Source of the DNA: Peromyscus leucopus
Taxonomy: Eukaryota; Chordata; Mammalia; Rodentia; Cricetidae
Direction of reading: 5' to 3'
Assembly (NCBI RefSeq): GCF_004664715.2
Contig: NC_051074.1
Coordinates: 33,106,980 to 33,170,979 of the forward strand
DNA: 64,000 nucleotides
The translations under genes and the position numbers were made by a program. Below, in pieces: positions 1-12,106 of the stretch (positions are counted from its first letter, which is position 1; each line of letters opens with the position of its first letter). The notes under the pieces were generated by a model. It saw only the letters and a list, made by a program, of their open reading frames with translations, was not told the origin of the DNA and ran no database searches.

Positions 1-544
1 TTTATCTCACGGCCCTAGGGAGATTGACCGCCTTTCTTCCTCGCAGGGGCCAAACGTGGGGCCTGCCGGAGGAGGGTGTTGCACCCAAGGCAACAGAAAT
101 GACCATGAAAGTTGGGCCCCCACAAACCCGACTTGAGCAAAGGAGGCCTGAAAAAGGCAGAAAGGGAGACCCAGGTGATGGACCACGGAGCAGGACAACC
201 ATCTGTTGCTGGCCTCGGGTCTGCAGCAGTTTCCTACTCCAAAGGTCTCATGAGCAGAAGGTGCAGGTTCAGAAGACCTGGATTCCCAGAGCTTTGCGCG
301 TGCCTCATGCTGTCACCACAAGCAAGGGCCCAGTTCTCTGGATGCCCTTGCTTGTCATGTACCTAGGAGCCCCATAGCTAGCTCATCCTCTGAGCAGGGA
401 TAAGTTGGCTCTGGGGCACCTGAAGGGAGGACCTGTTCTAGACCTCCAAGTCCTGGCACGGTTATCCCCATCACCTGCAGGATCGTACACTGACGCGGGG
501 CGCCCCTGCTCTCTCTAAGTCCCAGGGACACACCACTGGTTTCG
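1..544. other. Upstream flank, no gene recognised
   Basis: Moderate-GC flank 5' of the CpG island. I see no splice-framed exon, no clear repeat and no coding pattern. The open frames here overlap each other in several frames and resemble no protein I know. It may hold distal promoter elements of the gene downstream. Confidence 0.5.
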
Positions 545-799
545 GTGTCGCCCACTCACTCCCCCACATGCCCATCTGGACGACCCACGTGCGGCTCGAC
601 CCCGGGGTTGGCGCCGCACCTCGGGCCGGGCGCGTCTGGCCGGCGCTTTCTGGGGACTCGGACACCGCTCCCCCCCAACCCCCGCCTCCTCGAGGGGGCA
701 GCATCCGGCCGCCGCGGGTCCGGCAGGGGGGGCGTCCTGGAGTCCCCTGCGGTGGAGGGACGCTGCGGCCGGCTGCCACACAAAGGCGGCGGCGGCGGC

Positions 800-875
800 G
801 GGAAGGCGGGGCGGGGCGGGCCGGGGGCGGGGGAGGCAGGAAGGGGCGGGGGCGGCGGCGGCGGCGGCGATAAAG
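800..875 (+). promoter_or_regulatory. SERPINE2: Core promoter: GC-box cluster and TATA-like box
   Basis: Overlapping GGGCGG-type GC boxes (Sp1/KLF sites) occupy about 804-822, 823-833 and 842-850. They are followed by CGG repeats and a TATA-like GATAAAG at 869-875. That spacing predicts transcription starting near 895-905. The motifs are seen directly; the start site is inferred from their spacing and was not mapped. Confidence 0.6.
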
Positions 876-897
876 CCCCCGCGCAGCCCGGCCGGCT

Positions 898-1021
898 AGT
901 GCTGTGGTTGCACGGGAGCGCGGGCTGCACGCGTCCCCGCCGCCTGTCCCCCCCTACCCCCGCCGCTGCGCTGTCCTCCCTCCGGGCTCCGACCGCCACC
1001 TGGGGATCCAAGCGAGGACGG
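898..1021 (+). other. SERPINE2: SERPINE2 exon 1 (5' UTR, non-coding)
   Basis: The 3' edge is a consensus donor, GACGG|GTGAGT, at 1021/1022. The 5' edge is only estimated from the TATA-like box about 25-30 bases upstream. The exon contains no ATG, so the spliced leader (exon 1 plus 35124-35145) has no upstream open reading frame. It joins the exon 2 leader just before the start codon. The donor is well supported; the start could be off by tens of bases. Confidence 0.65.
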
Positions 1022-2615
1022 GTGAGTACCGGCTGCGCGGTCCCCGCCGCTGGGAGGGGAGCCGGGGACCGTCCCCGGGGCTGCGCCGCAACCGGGCGCC
1101 GGGGCGGGAACTTTCTCGGGCCGCCGGGGCCACTGCTGCGAGCGCGCCGGGCTCCCGCGTCCCCTATCCCCGAGGGCTGGGGCGCCCAGGTGTGCTCGAG
1201 ATGGAGGGAGCCGCTCGCCGAGCTCGGCGTGGCTGCGGTGGGTCTTGGAGGGCTGCAAACCGTGACCCTGAACCTGAGGCGTCGGGCCACTCAGGGCTAT
1301 CATCGACCCCGCACTTTGCTTGTGCGCGCCCGGGACAGGGACCAGGAGACCCACTTTCACTGGTTACCTTTGCCTCAGCAGCGTGGAGGTGAGCAGCGAT
1401 TTAGAGGAGAGCTTCAGTTCACACTGGCCTTTGCAACAGGCTTATCCATACTATGCAGTAGCAGCTCTTTGCTATATATTATTTATTTCCATCAACTGTA
1501 GACCAGGGTATTGCGAGGCCGCTGAGTGACTCCAGGTAAGGTGAAAGTACTCAGAAATCCTGGGCGGAATTCGGTATTTAATTTGCCCCCAAGATGAGCA
1601 GAGGGAAAGCTGCTATTACATAAGACAGCACTCCACCTTCAGGTATTAGAGAAGGTACTGTTGAGGATTTTTAGTGTTTTAATGAACAAAACAGAATCTC
1701 CGCGTGTCTCTCTTGAGAAATCTCCAAACGCGGCTGGATCTTGCTTTGACTACTTTGCAAAGAACGTTCTTATATTTAGCGTCAACATAAAAAGGTGTTT
1801 GAAGGTTTGACTTTCTCTTTCAAGCTAGGAAGCCGTTTACTTCTCTGAACTCTTCTGGAACAATTGATCTGATAGTTTTGTACCGTGGGAGATTTTGTAT
1901 CGGAGTGGGAATACAGATAACTGGGAGAAATGGCAGCTTTACTGATTTGTGTATCTAAAGCACACTTAGAAATTGAAGGTCCTTTCAACACTTTCTGTGG
2001 CTCTAAAGCAGGAATTATACGCTGTTTGCAACATTTAAGCAAAAAAAAAAAAAAAAAATTCTCAAGAGACATGCGACCAATAATGCTTCCATCAACTCTC
2101 GAGTTTTGGCTGTTTTTCAAAATAGTGTTTGAACATTTCGTTCGGGGGAAGGGTGACGCCTGAAGGTCATGAGACGATGTCATCTTTCTTTTCTGGAGAT
2201 CCCCAACAAAATCTATGCAGGAACCACCCCCCCCCCCCATGAACTTGACATATTAGCACAGTTTTGAAAAGACAGAAATTACTGGCTCTCCAAAGGATGT
2301 TAGTTTTCAGCTTCACACATAGATGATTTGACAGTGGTCAGAGATGGCTGAAGATGGTAGAATTGGAAGCGAGATGATGACCTGACCAGGCTCCTGGTCC
2401 CGTTCCATGTTGCTGCCCTCTTGTAGCGGTTCCTCTCCCACATGGTTGGGGACTTGGGCCATTTCTTCCTCCTGTGGCAGTGATGCTGCAGGCTCAATTC
2501 CAGGGCCATCTCAAGTCCAGTGGTTTCCACCCACTCCATTCACTCAGTCCTCTAAACATGTTCGAGACTTGCCCTCACCTGCAGGTGCTCCGCCTCTGTC
2601 AGAAACCCGGCATCT

Positions 2616-2741
2616 GCCGGGCATAGTAGTATATGCTCAAAATCCCAGCCCCTGGGAGGCTGAAGCAGGGTTGCTGTGAGCCTGATCAACATAGTGAGCT
2701 CCAGGTCAGCCAGGGCTCATAGAAAGACCTGTCTTAAAAAC

Positions 2742-2742
<1 letters not shown>
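2616..2742 (+). repeat. B1 SINE (diverged)
   Basis: Starts GCCGGGCATAG and follows the B1 consensus to ...AGACCTGTCTTAAAAAC. Its A-rich tail has turned into the adjoining CA array. Substitutions throughout indicate an old copy. Confidence 0.75.

Positions 2743-2794
<52 letters not shown>
2743..2794. repeat. (CA)26 microsatellite
   Basis: Uninterrupted CA dinucleotides forming the 3' tail of a B1 SINE. Confidence 0.97.
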
Positions 2795-2796
<2 letters not shown>

Positions 2797-3533
2797 CATT
2801 ATCTTTAAACCATAAGCTCCTCCTACTTCCCCAGGCTACAAACTGGCTCTCCCATTGGGAGTCTTCAACACAAAGGATTTTCAGGGGCCTTCCATGCTTC
2901 AGGTTCTACAGATGACCTAATGACCCTGTAGAACTGAGACCATGCTCCTCAGAAAGTAAAGGCCACCAGACTTGTCCCATGTGGTACCTCTGTGCCACCC
3001 TGTAAGCATTTCCATATTTACCCACCCGTCTGCTCAGTCTCCCCAGGCCTGTGTGTGCCTTAACGTTTTTCTTTCGACATTTTCCACCTTTGCTAAATAT
3101 AGCAGGTCCTTGCATTCCTAGGATTATCATTCTTACAGGGGGGAAAAAAACAGACAGAAAAGCATACCTATGGTAAATACTGTGGGGTAGAATGGCAGAG
3201 AAAATAATCAAGTTGAGCTGGGAATTTGCAGAAGAGGAGAGAAAAGGCTCCTTGTGTCAGTGAGTAATGTCCCCAGCTGTGTCCTGAATCCCAAGCCTCC
3301 CTCTGCTGAGGAATCTTACCCCTCTCTCTCTCCGTCTGTTCATTCTTGCTACAAGCCCCATTGTCCTTCAGCAGGAATTTTGCAGTGCTCTAACTTCCCC
3401 TGTTCTGGCCTTTTCACCTTTCCCCTGGTAGTCACCAGATTCTTAAATTAGTTGCCACTTCCCAGTTTCTCTTCTTCGCAGGCCCTGCGAGTGTCCCCAG
3501 AACAGAAGAGCCTATGATTTCCTCTATGAGCCG

Positions 3534-3591
3534 TCTCCTGGGTGCCCAGCTGGCCTCTGCCATCTCCTGGGTGCCCAGCTGGCCTCTGGCA
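3534..3591. repeat. 29-bp tandem duplication
   Basis: Two adjacent copies (3534-3562 and 3563-3591) of a unit starting TCTCCTGGGTGCCCAGC, differing at one base. Confidence 0.9.
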
Positions 3592-3839
3592 TTTGACACC
3601 AGACACTTTCTTCCATGCCTTTCTCCAGCTTTCCTCCCTTCCGTCATCTCTTCTCCTTTCTGTGGTTTCCCAATACCCTGCCTCTCCCTCAGGAACGCTA
3701 TCCGTAGAGTCTTTGGCTGAACCATTTTCCCAGTTTCACTTGTCACCATTAGGAAGTGAGTCCCAGGTTGCCGTCCGAGCTAAGAGCGTTGTCGTATATT
3801 TCCACTAGTTGCCAGCTTGGAGATCTGAGACTGACTTTA

Positions 3840-4123
3840 TATGTTTGCTCGTTGTATGCAGGTATACATGTATGCATTTACATGCTTGCACAGTTCATCT
3901 TGTTTTTGTTTGTTTTGTGTTGAGATAAGGCTTCTCACTGGCTTGGAGCTCCACAGCAGACCAGGCTGGCCGATGAGCCTGAGGGATCCTCTTGTCTCCG
4001 CTTTCTCAGCCCTGGGATTATAAGTAACACCATGCTCTTTATTTTTTTAATATTGGTCCGAGGATTGAGCTCACATACCTACCTGTACCTGTGCTTGGGT
4101 GGCAAGCGCTTTATCACCTAAGC
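3840..4123 (-). repeat. Composite ID/B1-type SINE (B4-like), 5' piece on +
   Basis: Read on the minus strand this resembles the rodent composite SINE in which a tRNA-type head is joined to a B1-like half and a TG-rich tail. It is interrupted by a hAT element at 4124-4296; the tRNA-type end resumes at 4297-4326 (...CTCATCAGCCC). The family name is from recognition only. Confidence 0.55.
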
Positions 4124-4296
4124 CAGTGGTTCTCAACCTTCCTAATGCTGTGGACCTTTTAATACTGTGCCTCATGTTGTGGTGGCGCCACTTTGTTGCG
4201 ACCTCATAACTGTAGTTTTGCTACTGTTATGGATCGTAATGTAAATATCTGCTATGTAGGGTCTCTGATATGGGACCCACAGGTTGAGAACCGCTG
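4124..4296. mobile_element. URR1-like hAT-Charlie non-autonomous DNA transposon
   Basis: Terminal inverted repeats CAGTGGTTCTCAACC at the left and GGTTGAGAACCGCTG at the right. Flanking 8-mers ACCTAAGC and ATCTAACG share a CTAA core, compatible with a decayed 8-bp hAT target duplication. It encodes no protein and is inserted inside an older SINE. Confidence 0.75.
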
Positions 4297-4326
4297 ATCT
4301 AACGAAGTTATCTATCTCATCAGCCC
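4297..4326 (-). repeat. Remainder of the interrupted composite SINE
   Basis: ATCTAACG...CTCATCAGCCC continues the SINE of 3840-4123 after the hAT insertion; together they rebuild the tRNA-type end typical of these SINEs. Confidence 0.6.
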
Positions 4327-5213
4327 TGACTTTAGCTTTTATGCCCACCCCATATGTCCCTCATTAGCCAAAGTTTTTATCTTTTTTCTTAATGGCTATA
4401 TAATTCCCCAAGGTATACAAGCGGGAGCCTCCAGTAATGCCTAATTTCTGTATATTCTGCTCTGACCAGTCACAGTCCCGTTGCTTCTGTGTGCTGTGTG
4501 AGCCCATGAGCTTGCCTCTGTTTTCCCTTTGTGTGTAGAAACGACAAAATGGTGGCCAGTGCACCGCTTTTAGCTGGCCGACATATATTGGCCTGAGTGA
4601 AATGTACAGAAAAATTAGCTAATATTTAGATTAGTTCTGGAGATTAGTACTTGGAGATAACCTTGGGTTTATTGCTTCCCTTAAAAGGCAGAAGGCGTGG
4701 AGCATCAATGTGGAAACCCTCGGTGGGTGCTAATCTCCTTGCACTTGTCCATGATGGAGGATAGCTGCTTTCTGGTCCCTGTGGACCTGTGACCCCCTCC
4801 TTGACATCAGCTTTGTGGCTTTAGAGTTAGGAACTGTGGGCTGGGGCAGCTGTCGGCAGCCTGGGAGTCCTGGGGGGCTACTGCAAGTTGCCTGCACCGA
4901 GAGCTCTGCATCCTATCTGTCTGTCTCAGATCTCTGCAGGCTCCCTCCACCTGCCTGCATCCCTCCTGACATAATCCAGTACCTCCCTCTTGGTGTGGAG
5001 TTAACCACCACTCTGGAGGGGCGGTGTAGAGTCAGGAGATTCTTCAGGTTGGAAGGTGACGGCTCAGTGGTCCTTCTGCAAGGTTGTCCCTGAGCGTCTC
5101 AGAACGCTTTCGCTGTGGCTCATACAGAATTCTGGTATTACCTTACCTGTGTCCAGACTGCAGCCTCTGCTGTTTCCACATACCTCACTCCTTTCTCAAC
5201 TCCACGTACCTCC

Positions 5214-5214
<1 letters not shown>

Positions 5215-5259
<45 letters not shown>
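5215..5259. repeat. (CA)n microsatellite
   Basis: About 22 uninterrupted CA units. Confidence 0.97.
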
Positions 5260-5262
<3 letters not shown>

Positions 5263-5757
5263 CCAATAGGAGGATAGGGTTTGGTCAACTCACATCCCAG
5301 GCAGTAGTAGTGAGGAGACTATAAGTATGAAGGCACAGTCCCAGAGGTATGTAGTTCCCAGAGTCATGCAGACCTTCCACTGCCCGCCCCCCCAGCCAGT
5401 GTCTATGGTGCTCAGGGAACTTTCCATAACATATCAGGAACTCATCAGGCTGGTGGCTGTCCAGTGACCTGACCCCATCTGTGCTCTCCTCTACCCTTCC
5501 TGCCTCCCTGCCATGTCCTCTTCTGGAAGGTTGTTTCTTCTACACTGGGCTCCATGGGGTCCACATACAGGATGCTGCACTGTATCTCCCTGCCTCGGTC
5601 TTGTGGTACCTTTGCCTACTATTTTTCTTCCATGCTCACTGTCTGGATAATTTCACTTTTTTCCAAACCCAGGTCTAGTTATCTTCTGTTCCCAAAGCCA
5701 TTGCTGATAATCACTGCTTCCAGCTCTTGGTTACACACATGCACATGTGGTATACAC

Positions 5758-5758
5758 A

Positions 5759-5795
<37 letters not shown>
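5758..5795. repeat. (CA)n microsatellite
   Basis: About 18 CA units in otherwise unique intron sequence. Confidence 0.95.
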
Positions 5796-5797
<2 letters not shown>

Positions 5798-6035
5798 GCG
5801 TACACACCTCTGTGGTGGCAGCTGCCGCCTTATAGTCAAAGGCTTTACCTGTCCTTGTTTTAATTTTATTTGCAAGCTAATGTGCGAACTAAACTGTCAC
5901 CATTTTTTTTTCATAAGTCTGGTTCATATTCTGTGTGGAAAAGGGGCTGTATTTCAGGCTCAAAGGGGAACTCTTTAAAAAATAACCTCAACTTCAGGTT
6001 ATGGTACTTCTACTTTTAACATACGTTTTCATTCT

Positions 6036-6325
6036 TCTCTGTGTGGATAGGTGGATATGTATGTGGACTTTTGGGTGTGATGGCCAGAGGACAACCTCAG
6101 ATGTTTCTTCGGTGGTAGCCACCTTGCTCTTTGAGAGTCTGGAACTCACCAATTAGGCAAGGCTGCCTGGCCAGAGAACCCTGGGGATCCATCCTCTTGT
6201 CTCTGCTTCCCTAACTGGGATTCCAAGTGTATACCACCATGCCTGACATTTAAAAAAAAAAAAAAATGTGCTCTGGGGATTGAACTTGGGTTCTTGTGCC
6301 TGCTTGGCAAGCACTCCTGCTTTCA
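6036..6325 (-). repeat. Composite ID/B1-type SINE (B4-like)
   Basis: Shows the TG-rich end, the B1-like centre (GGCCAGAGAACCCTGGGGATCC...) and the tRNA-type end (GGATTGAACTTGGGTTC..GGCAAGCACT), with an internal A run at about 6250. Diverged. Confidence 0.6.
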
Positions 6326-6579
6326 CTTTTTTAGAAAATGTTCTGAGCGACCACATGTTTTGAGGTAGAACATTAGGAAACAAAGGCAGTAGTACCAAAA
6401 GTGCTTCTCTGCCTGTGACCACTTGGAGGATCCCCCTGACCTTTCTCAGCCTACTACTGTCTTCCTTGAGATCCGCTGGCTGGGCTGCACTTTGCCTCTC
6501 GTGGCTTGTGTCAGGAGGGATGATGCAATGTGGACCGTGGTGTACTTGGTGATGATGGTGTATACCTTCTTTTTTTTTT

Positions 6580-6747
6580 TTTTTAATTTATTTAATTTTA
6601 TTTTATGTGCATTGGTGTGAGGTGTCAGATCTCCTGGAACTGGAGTTACAGACAGTTGTGAGCTGCCATGTGGATGCTGGGAATTGAACCCGGGTCCTCT
6701 GGAAGAGCAGCCAGTGCTCTTAACCACTGAGCCATCTCTCCAGTCCC
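6580..6747 (-). repeat. B2/B3-type SINE
   Basis: Ends in ...CTCTTAACCACTGAGCCATCTCTCCAGTCCC, the reverse complement of the tRNA-derived B2/B3 head, with A/B-box-like sequence. The T-rich start is its reversed A-tail. Confidence 0.85.
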
Positions 6748-9700
6748 TGGTGTGTACCTTCTTAATGACATTGGTTTTCCTGTTTGTTTATTTTGTTTAT
6801 TTTGTCATGGTGCTGGCTCTCTGCAGCCAAATTTGGTGAAAAGGACCCTGGACTGGAGAGGATCTGGGCTGTGTTGCTGACAGTGTATAACCATGTAGAA
6901 CTCGGTTTCCCTCTGTATACAGTGGATATCACAGAAATAAATGGTGTTCACGGTTTCTTATTAAATATCTTATAGATTTAAAAAAAATCTATAACTTCTT
7001 GGCTTTCCTTTCTAATCTAGCTTTCTCATAAATATCAAGTCTAGATGACTTTTTTCCTTGAGTGCATTATTCTGTGCTTACATACCACGACGTTCCCGTC
7101 CATCTCTTTCTTTTATAATCCTGTGAAGTCATTTAGCATTAGAACGTAGAAATAGCACCATGGGCCAAGGGGAAGATTTAGTTGATGTTTCTACTCGGAG
7201 GCAGTTATGAAATTGTTAAATGAATTAGGACCCTATGCTTGGATCTTCTTTGTGAGCCCGTTCCCCATATATAAATGTTCTCAGTCTTCACTTCCAAACC
7301 ATCTTTCTTCATGAATAGATTGCATGCCTGAGGTGGAAATCAATGTTGGTTAAAAAAAATATATCCTTGGGAACTAAATGGAGTCAAGCACAGTAAACTG
7401 CATCTTAAGGTTCTTTCTTATCGGTATGTTCACAATTTGTCTAAGGATGCTGAAAGCTTACTACTATTTTATTATTCTTTAGAGAACCACCATCTTCTAC
7501 TGAGTAGGCTGGGTCTTTTACGTAGCCCACAGGGCCTTGCTTTATTTTACTGTTTGATTTCTAGGTTTGGATTTAAGCCCAGGCTGGAGAAGTCAGCATC
7601 CCTACTGAATCCCTTTCTTTTTTTTGGATGGGGGGTGGGGGGCAAGAATGGCCACCAAGCCTGCGCAATCTCCTGTTTTGTAATCCTGTTGGTGTATTTT
7701 GATAAACATATCCTCCATTTCATGTCTGGATGTCTCTCAAGGTTGGGTAGACATCCTAGTTCATGATCATATCAGGAACACCCAGACCCATGCTACTGCT
7801 TGACCTTGTACTCAACCTCTCCTTCAGAAGATAAAATAGGAATCCACTGTGCCATTCTCCTCTTATCAACTGATCCTTAGAAGAAAGAAAATGTAGACAA
7901 AATTTTAACATTAAAGCTCCCTTCCTCCCACCCCACCCCCTCTCTCTCTGAAAAGGCTGCAGGCATCTCTTGTTGTGGCTGTAAACCTTGGTAGATACGC
8001 TTGGTTTTTACACCTTTCCCTCCATGCTCCCTGACAGCACCATATGAGGGTTTTGGTGACTTAAGGCATTTCTCTTGAGAGTAATACCAAACATAGCATC
8101 AGGGCCCCGCCACCCTTCTGCCCATCCCCCTCTGTAGAATGCCGCCAACACATCCAGCTATAACAAAAATAATCACCTGTTTTTATAGGCAAAATCCGGG
8201 AAAAAAGATATGGGTAGCAAGAGCGTTTCTAGCAAACACAAAACCCACTTGGGTTGAGTAAGGTGCAGCTCTGTGTGTGGCAGAAGGCTTGTGCATCCTG
8301 AGTTGGAGCCTTAGCAAACCACCAGACAAGAGATTTAAAAGCATGTAAAAGGCAAGTGACACCTTCCTTCCAGAAGGGGCCCCTAGGAATAATAGAGATG
8401 CTTGCTGATAGCATTTGGGTTTTGTTGTTGTTGTTGTTAGTTTAGTTTTTATTTGTTTGTTTGTTTTCCTTCATATTCTGAATACAGATCGACCTGAGAA
8501 GTTCCTTTATTGAGGATTTAGTCTCTGTTTGGATCATATAAAAAGCTATTAACACCTGCATTACCTTTCCCTTACAGGGCAAAACCCTAATCAAAACAAC
8601 CCCAGCAGAAATGTGTTCCATAAGGAGCTCTTGCCCTTCGCTTGCTGACCCTGAGATCTGGCTCTGAAATGGGAAGCAGAGACTCAGGGCCTTGAGGGTC
8701 ACCTCTTCCCTTTGGTCTCTTGATACCCCTTCTCTCTTCCTTTCCTCGAAGACCAGGATTGTAACTAGCTCCAGGCTTATCTCCCTAGAGCACCGTGATA
8801 AAGAGGGAAGGGGCTTTCTTGCCAATTCCAGTTGAAGGGCAGGGGGAACACTGGGAAGAAATCTGATTGGCTCAGTTCTGGTCACTTGCCTTTGTCTGCA
8901 CCAATGGCTGCGGTTATGAGAATGGGGCTTTTATGAGTGGTTGGATCTGGTCAGGTGTTCCATGATGTGGGTCATGCTGGGGTGAGGTGTGCTAAGCTCA
9001 TAAATTATCTTCCGGTGACAGAGACTTCTGCGTGCTCCTTGAACTTGCTGCCTACCTCTAGAATAAGAGCTAATAGCTCTTCTACTCATACAGTTGTGAA
9101 AGAAGGCTGGAAAAGCCAGTGTGTCCATGGTTATACAGCCTGTTTATCGTGACGGAGTTAGGTCTAAGTTTGTGAGCTATGAGCTGGCAGCACAGATCAC
9201 CAAGACTTCCATCACTCCTCAGCAGTGTTTATGTCTTCTCAAAAAGAAAATCTGCCCAATCCCACCCTTCCTTCCAAGTCACTGCCTTTTCCATGATAGC
9301 ATGATAGCCCAAGTGCATGAGGGAGGAGTAGGCCAACACTTTTCTGTTGTTTGAAGTAACGTGTTTACTTTTGTTAACATTTGGCCTCCCAGTTTGGTCC
9401 TTAGACATACCTCCCCCTTCCCCCGCCCCCAACTGGAGTCTAAAATTAGTGCTGACCTTTGGATGGAGAATGCATTTCACACAGTCCTAAGAGCCAACGT
9501 AGACTGAGCTGGATAAAATTCCACAGAACCAAGAACGAGTGTAACCTGATTTTTAAATTCAACTCTATTTGGGATTTAACTTTTCTTTTTGTAAAGTTTA
9601 TACTTTATTCAAAGCTTGTCACTTTTATATAGCAGAGATTTCCCCTCCTCCCTTCCTCTGCTCCTTCTCCTCCTGGTCCTCATCTTCCTCCTCCTCTAGA

Positions 9701-10134
9701 TTTGGAGCCTCATAGACTTTGGTTTGAATCTAGATCCCATCAGTTGCAAGCAGGAGAACATAGCCAGGTTTCTAAGGTTTCCTAAGGCCCAGCTTTGTCT
9801 GTGAGTTGAGCATGAAGGTACTCACCTCTTGAGTATTGTGGGCATAGAGTGGAGAGTGTATCTTATGTAGAGGTTGTGCATAGTGGTAGGAATGGAGTCT
9901 AACAGGACAAGAGGTGGCCATGGTCATAGTTCTGGATTGTATTTGCCATAGTGAGATAGGTGAGTGTTTGGCTTCCCCAAGATTCCTATTCTGTGTGTCT
10001 CAGACCTGGTGAGTTGCTCTGTGTATTGGTACCCTTTATAGTCAGTCTCCCATCCTGTGACACCGAATAGGCAACACTCCCTGTGATCAGCCTCAAAACA
10101 ACAGAAGTGTCTTCCTCTGTTTCTCCCTACTTTG

Positions 10135-10345
10135 TTGAGGTGAGGTCTCTCGCTGAACCTGACTGTGGCTCTTCTTGCTAGCCAGTTTGTCCCAGGGATG
10201 CTCTATGTGTGCATCCTGAGTGAATGCTGAGATTGCACATGGACTACCTCTCCCAAGACTTTGAAGAGAGTCCTGGGCATCTGAACTCTGGTCCTCACAC
10301 TTCTGTGGCAAACACTTGACCCAGGACCATGTCCCCAACTCAGAA
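10135..10345 (-). repeat. Composite ID/B1-type SINE (strongly diverged)
   Basis: GAGGTGAGGTCTCTCGCTGAACC at the left and CTCTGGTCCTCACACTTCTG..GGCAAACACTTGACC at the right match the composite SINE order, with many changes. Confidence 0.45.
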
Positions 10346-11164
10346 ACGACTGCTTTAAAGATATGCTGAATGTATTTGGAACACTCGTTCATTTAAGTAT
10401 GATTGGATTCCCTAATTATACAAGAATTCTAAGAATGTTTAACTTGCATGTATTCCCAGGTCAGACATGTATTTTCCGCTGTAGTTGATAGAGTTGTCTT
10501 AGGATTTTCCTGGAACTTAGCCACTTGAGACTTAATACAATGCTCTGAGTATGTGCCTGCACCTGAGCTGGTGCTGCCAATGGAGATTTGGCGTGGTGGA
10601 TAACTTAATTATAAAAGGGCTTCCTTTCTAAAGACTCGGATTTTCTTTCTGAAATTAACTCACTAAGAGATTGACATCACTTTCTGCCAAATCTAGGTTA
10701 GTTTCTTAATATGACATGTGAGTTAAGATAGCCATTTAGAAGATTGGCCAAAGATGCTCAGATGTGCATAATAAACCTATTCTTGTGCAACAGGGTGGTA
10801 AACTCTGAATTTCAAAGTGCTGATCATGTAAATGTTAATTAATTCAGCATAGTCAAAGGGCTGAAAATACAGTTGTTCCTACAGGTATGCGTCGCTTATT
10901 TGACTAAAATTTCTTTGTGCAAGGTAAGTCCACATTTTGCGTGTATGATGATTAGGTTATGTTTTCCTGCCCATCCTTTTTTGTCTGGTTGTGGGTGTCT
11001 TATCTGGCCTGTGAGGACCCACATCCTGTCTTGGCCTTCTGCATTCCTTTTACTGTACCTGGTATCGAGGAGCTGAAAAGAAGTTCCAAGGCAAAGAAGG
11101 AATTGAAAAATTACAGATAATCCGTAGGTCAATTGCTGTTAAGCACATTTTATACTTGATTTTG

Positions 11165-11270
11165 ATGAGTCTTAGCAACACTTACAGTAAGGGCAGTGGG
11201 TCATAGTTTACAGTGAGAAATCATGAGACGCAGGTGTGCGGAGCAACTCGCTCAGACGCTCATGGATGGG
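11165..11270 (-). repeat. MIR-like ancient SINE remnant
   Basis: Resembles the reversed MIR core and 3' part (TTTACAGTGAGAAATCATGAGACGC... like the 'acagatgaggaaactgaggc' block). Weak match recognised by eye. Confidence 0.35.
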
Positions 11271-11394
11271 AGAGAGTCTGGAACCACGGGTCCCCATGGA
11301 GGAAACGTTTTGTTCTGAATCACTGTTTGCAGTGCCCGAGCAACAAGGCAAGGCAGCTCAGATAAAAAGGTCTTGACCTTGATGGGCAGGGAGT

Positions 11395-11520
11395 CACCTT
11401 GGGAGTCAGAAGGACTCGGGTTTAAATCCCAACTCCACCTGCATTTGCTGTGTGTAGCCAATGTCAACTGTTCGCCTGTCTGTGCTCCATGTCCACAGGT
11501 GGGAAATACACATGGTGAGG
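11395..11520 (+). repeat. MIR ancient SINE
   Basis: GGAGTCAGAAGGACTCGGGTTTAAATCCCAACTCC follows the MIR tRNA-like B-box region and is followed by the CTGTGTG...TGTCTGTGCTCC core. Old mammal-wide element. Confidence 0.65.
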
Positions 11521-12106
11521 TGTTTTCCTCTTTCTTAGAGAGGGATTGTGTCTGTCCCATTTCACACCGAAGGAGCTAGAAAATCCCGGGACTTATATCC
11601 ACATCGTGGTCAGAGCTGTGACAGAACTCCCCCTTCCTGATTACTGTCACCCGTTGCTTTCAGGATGTCAAGTCTGGGTACAGTTTTGCAACAGGCTGCC
11701 CTGCATCCCCCTACCCCTGACTGGACCCTTTACTTGTGGGCTATCCCATCCATTCCCTAGAAATGTGTGGCCAACTCATGTCTCCTCCTGTCTGGATTCA
11801 CTCCCATCATCCTGATGAGGATTCTGTCTTGGGAGTGGAAGACATTCTACAAATGGGCTCTTGATGGGTGTGCCCCTCTCATGACATCCAGAAATTGAAT
11901 GACTGTCCTGTCATCGGGGTGAAATTCAATTTGAGAGCTGGGCTTTGAGCGCCTACTCAGTAATAGTTACCTGGAGGCACCCAGGTATAGAGACAGGACA
12001 GGCGTCACCTTGAAGATTCTCAGCCACTTGTGTTGAGAGCATGTCTATGTTCAAGATAACCCAGCCCAGTTATCTTGAAGGGCAGCAACCCCATAGTGTT
12101 CTAGAT

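Larger units (their letters stand above)
545..1260. promoter_or_regulatory. SERPINE2: CpG island at the SERPINE2 promoter
   Basis: GC content and CpG frequency rise sharply here compared with both flanks. The island covers the predicted core promoter, the first exon and the start of intron 1. Long open frames on both strands are a by-product of GC richness (few stop codons) and are not genes. An E-box (CACGTG, 586-591) lies in the upstream part. Such islands usually mark promoters that are unmethylated in many tissues. Confidence 0.85.

Noticed and set aside
545..1501. 318-codon open frame across the CpG island on +, and a 244-codon one on - (556-1290)
   Set aside because: Low-complexity Gly/Arg/Pro composition on both strands at once, caused by GC richness. 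The frame runs through the exon 1 donor and promoter boxes.
6580..6747. tRNA gene on -
   Set aside because: The tRNA-like boxes belong to a B2/B3 SINE head; no full cloverleaf. The same applies to the ID elements at 60001 and elsewhere.
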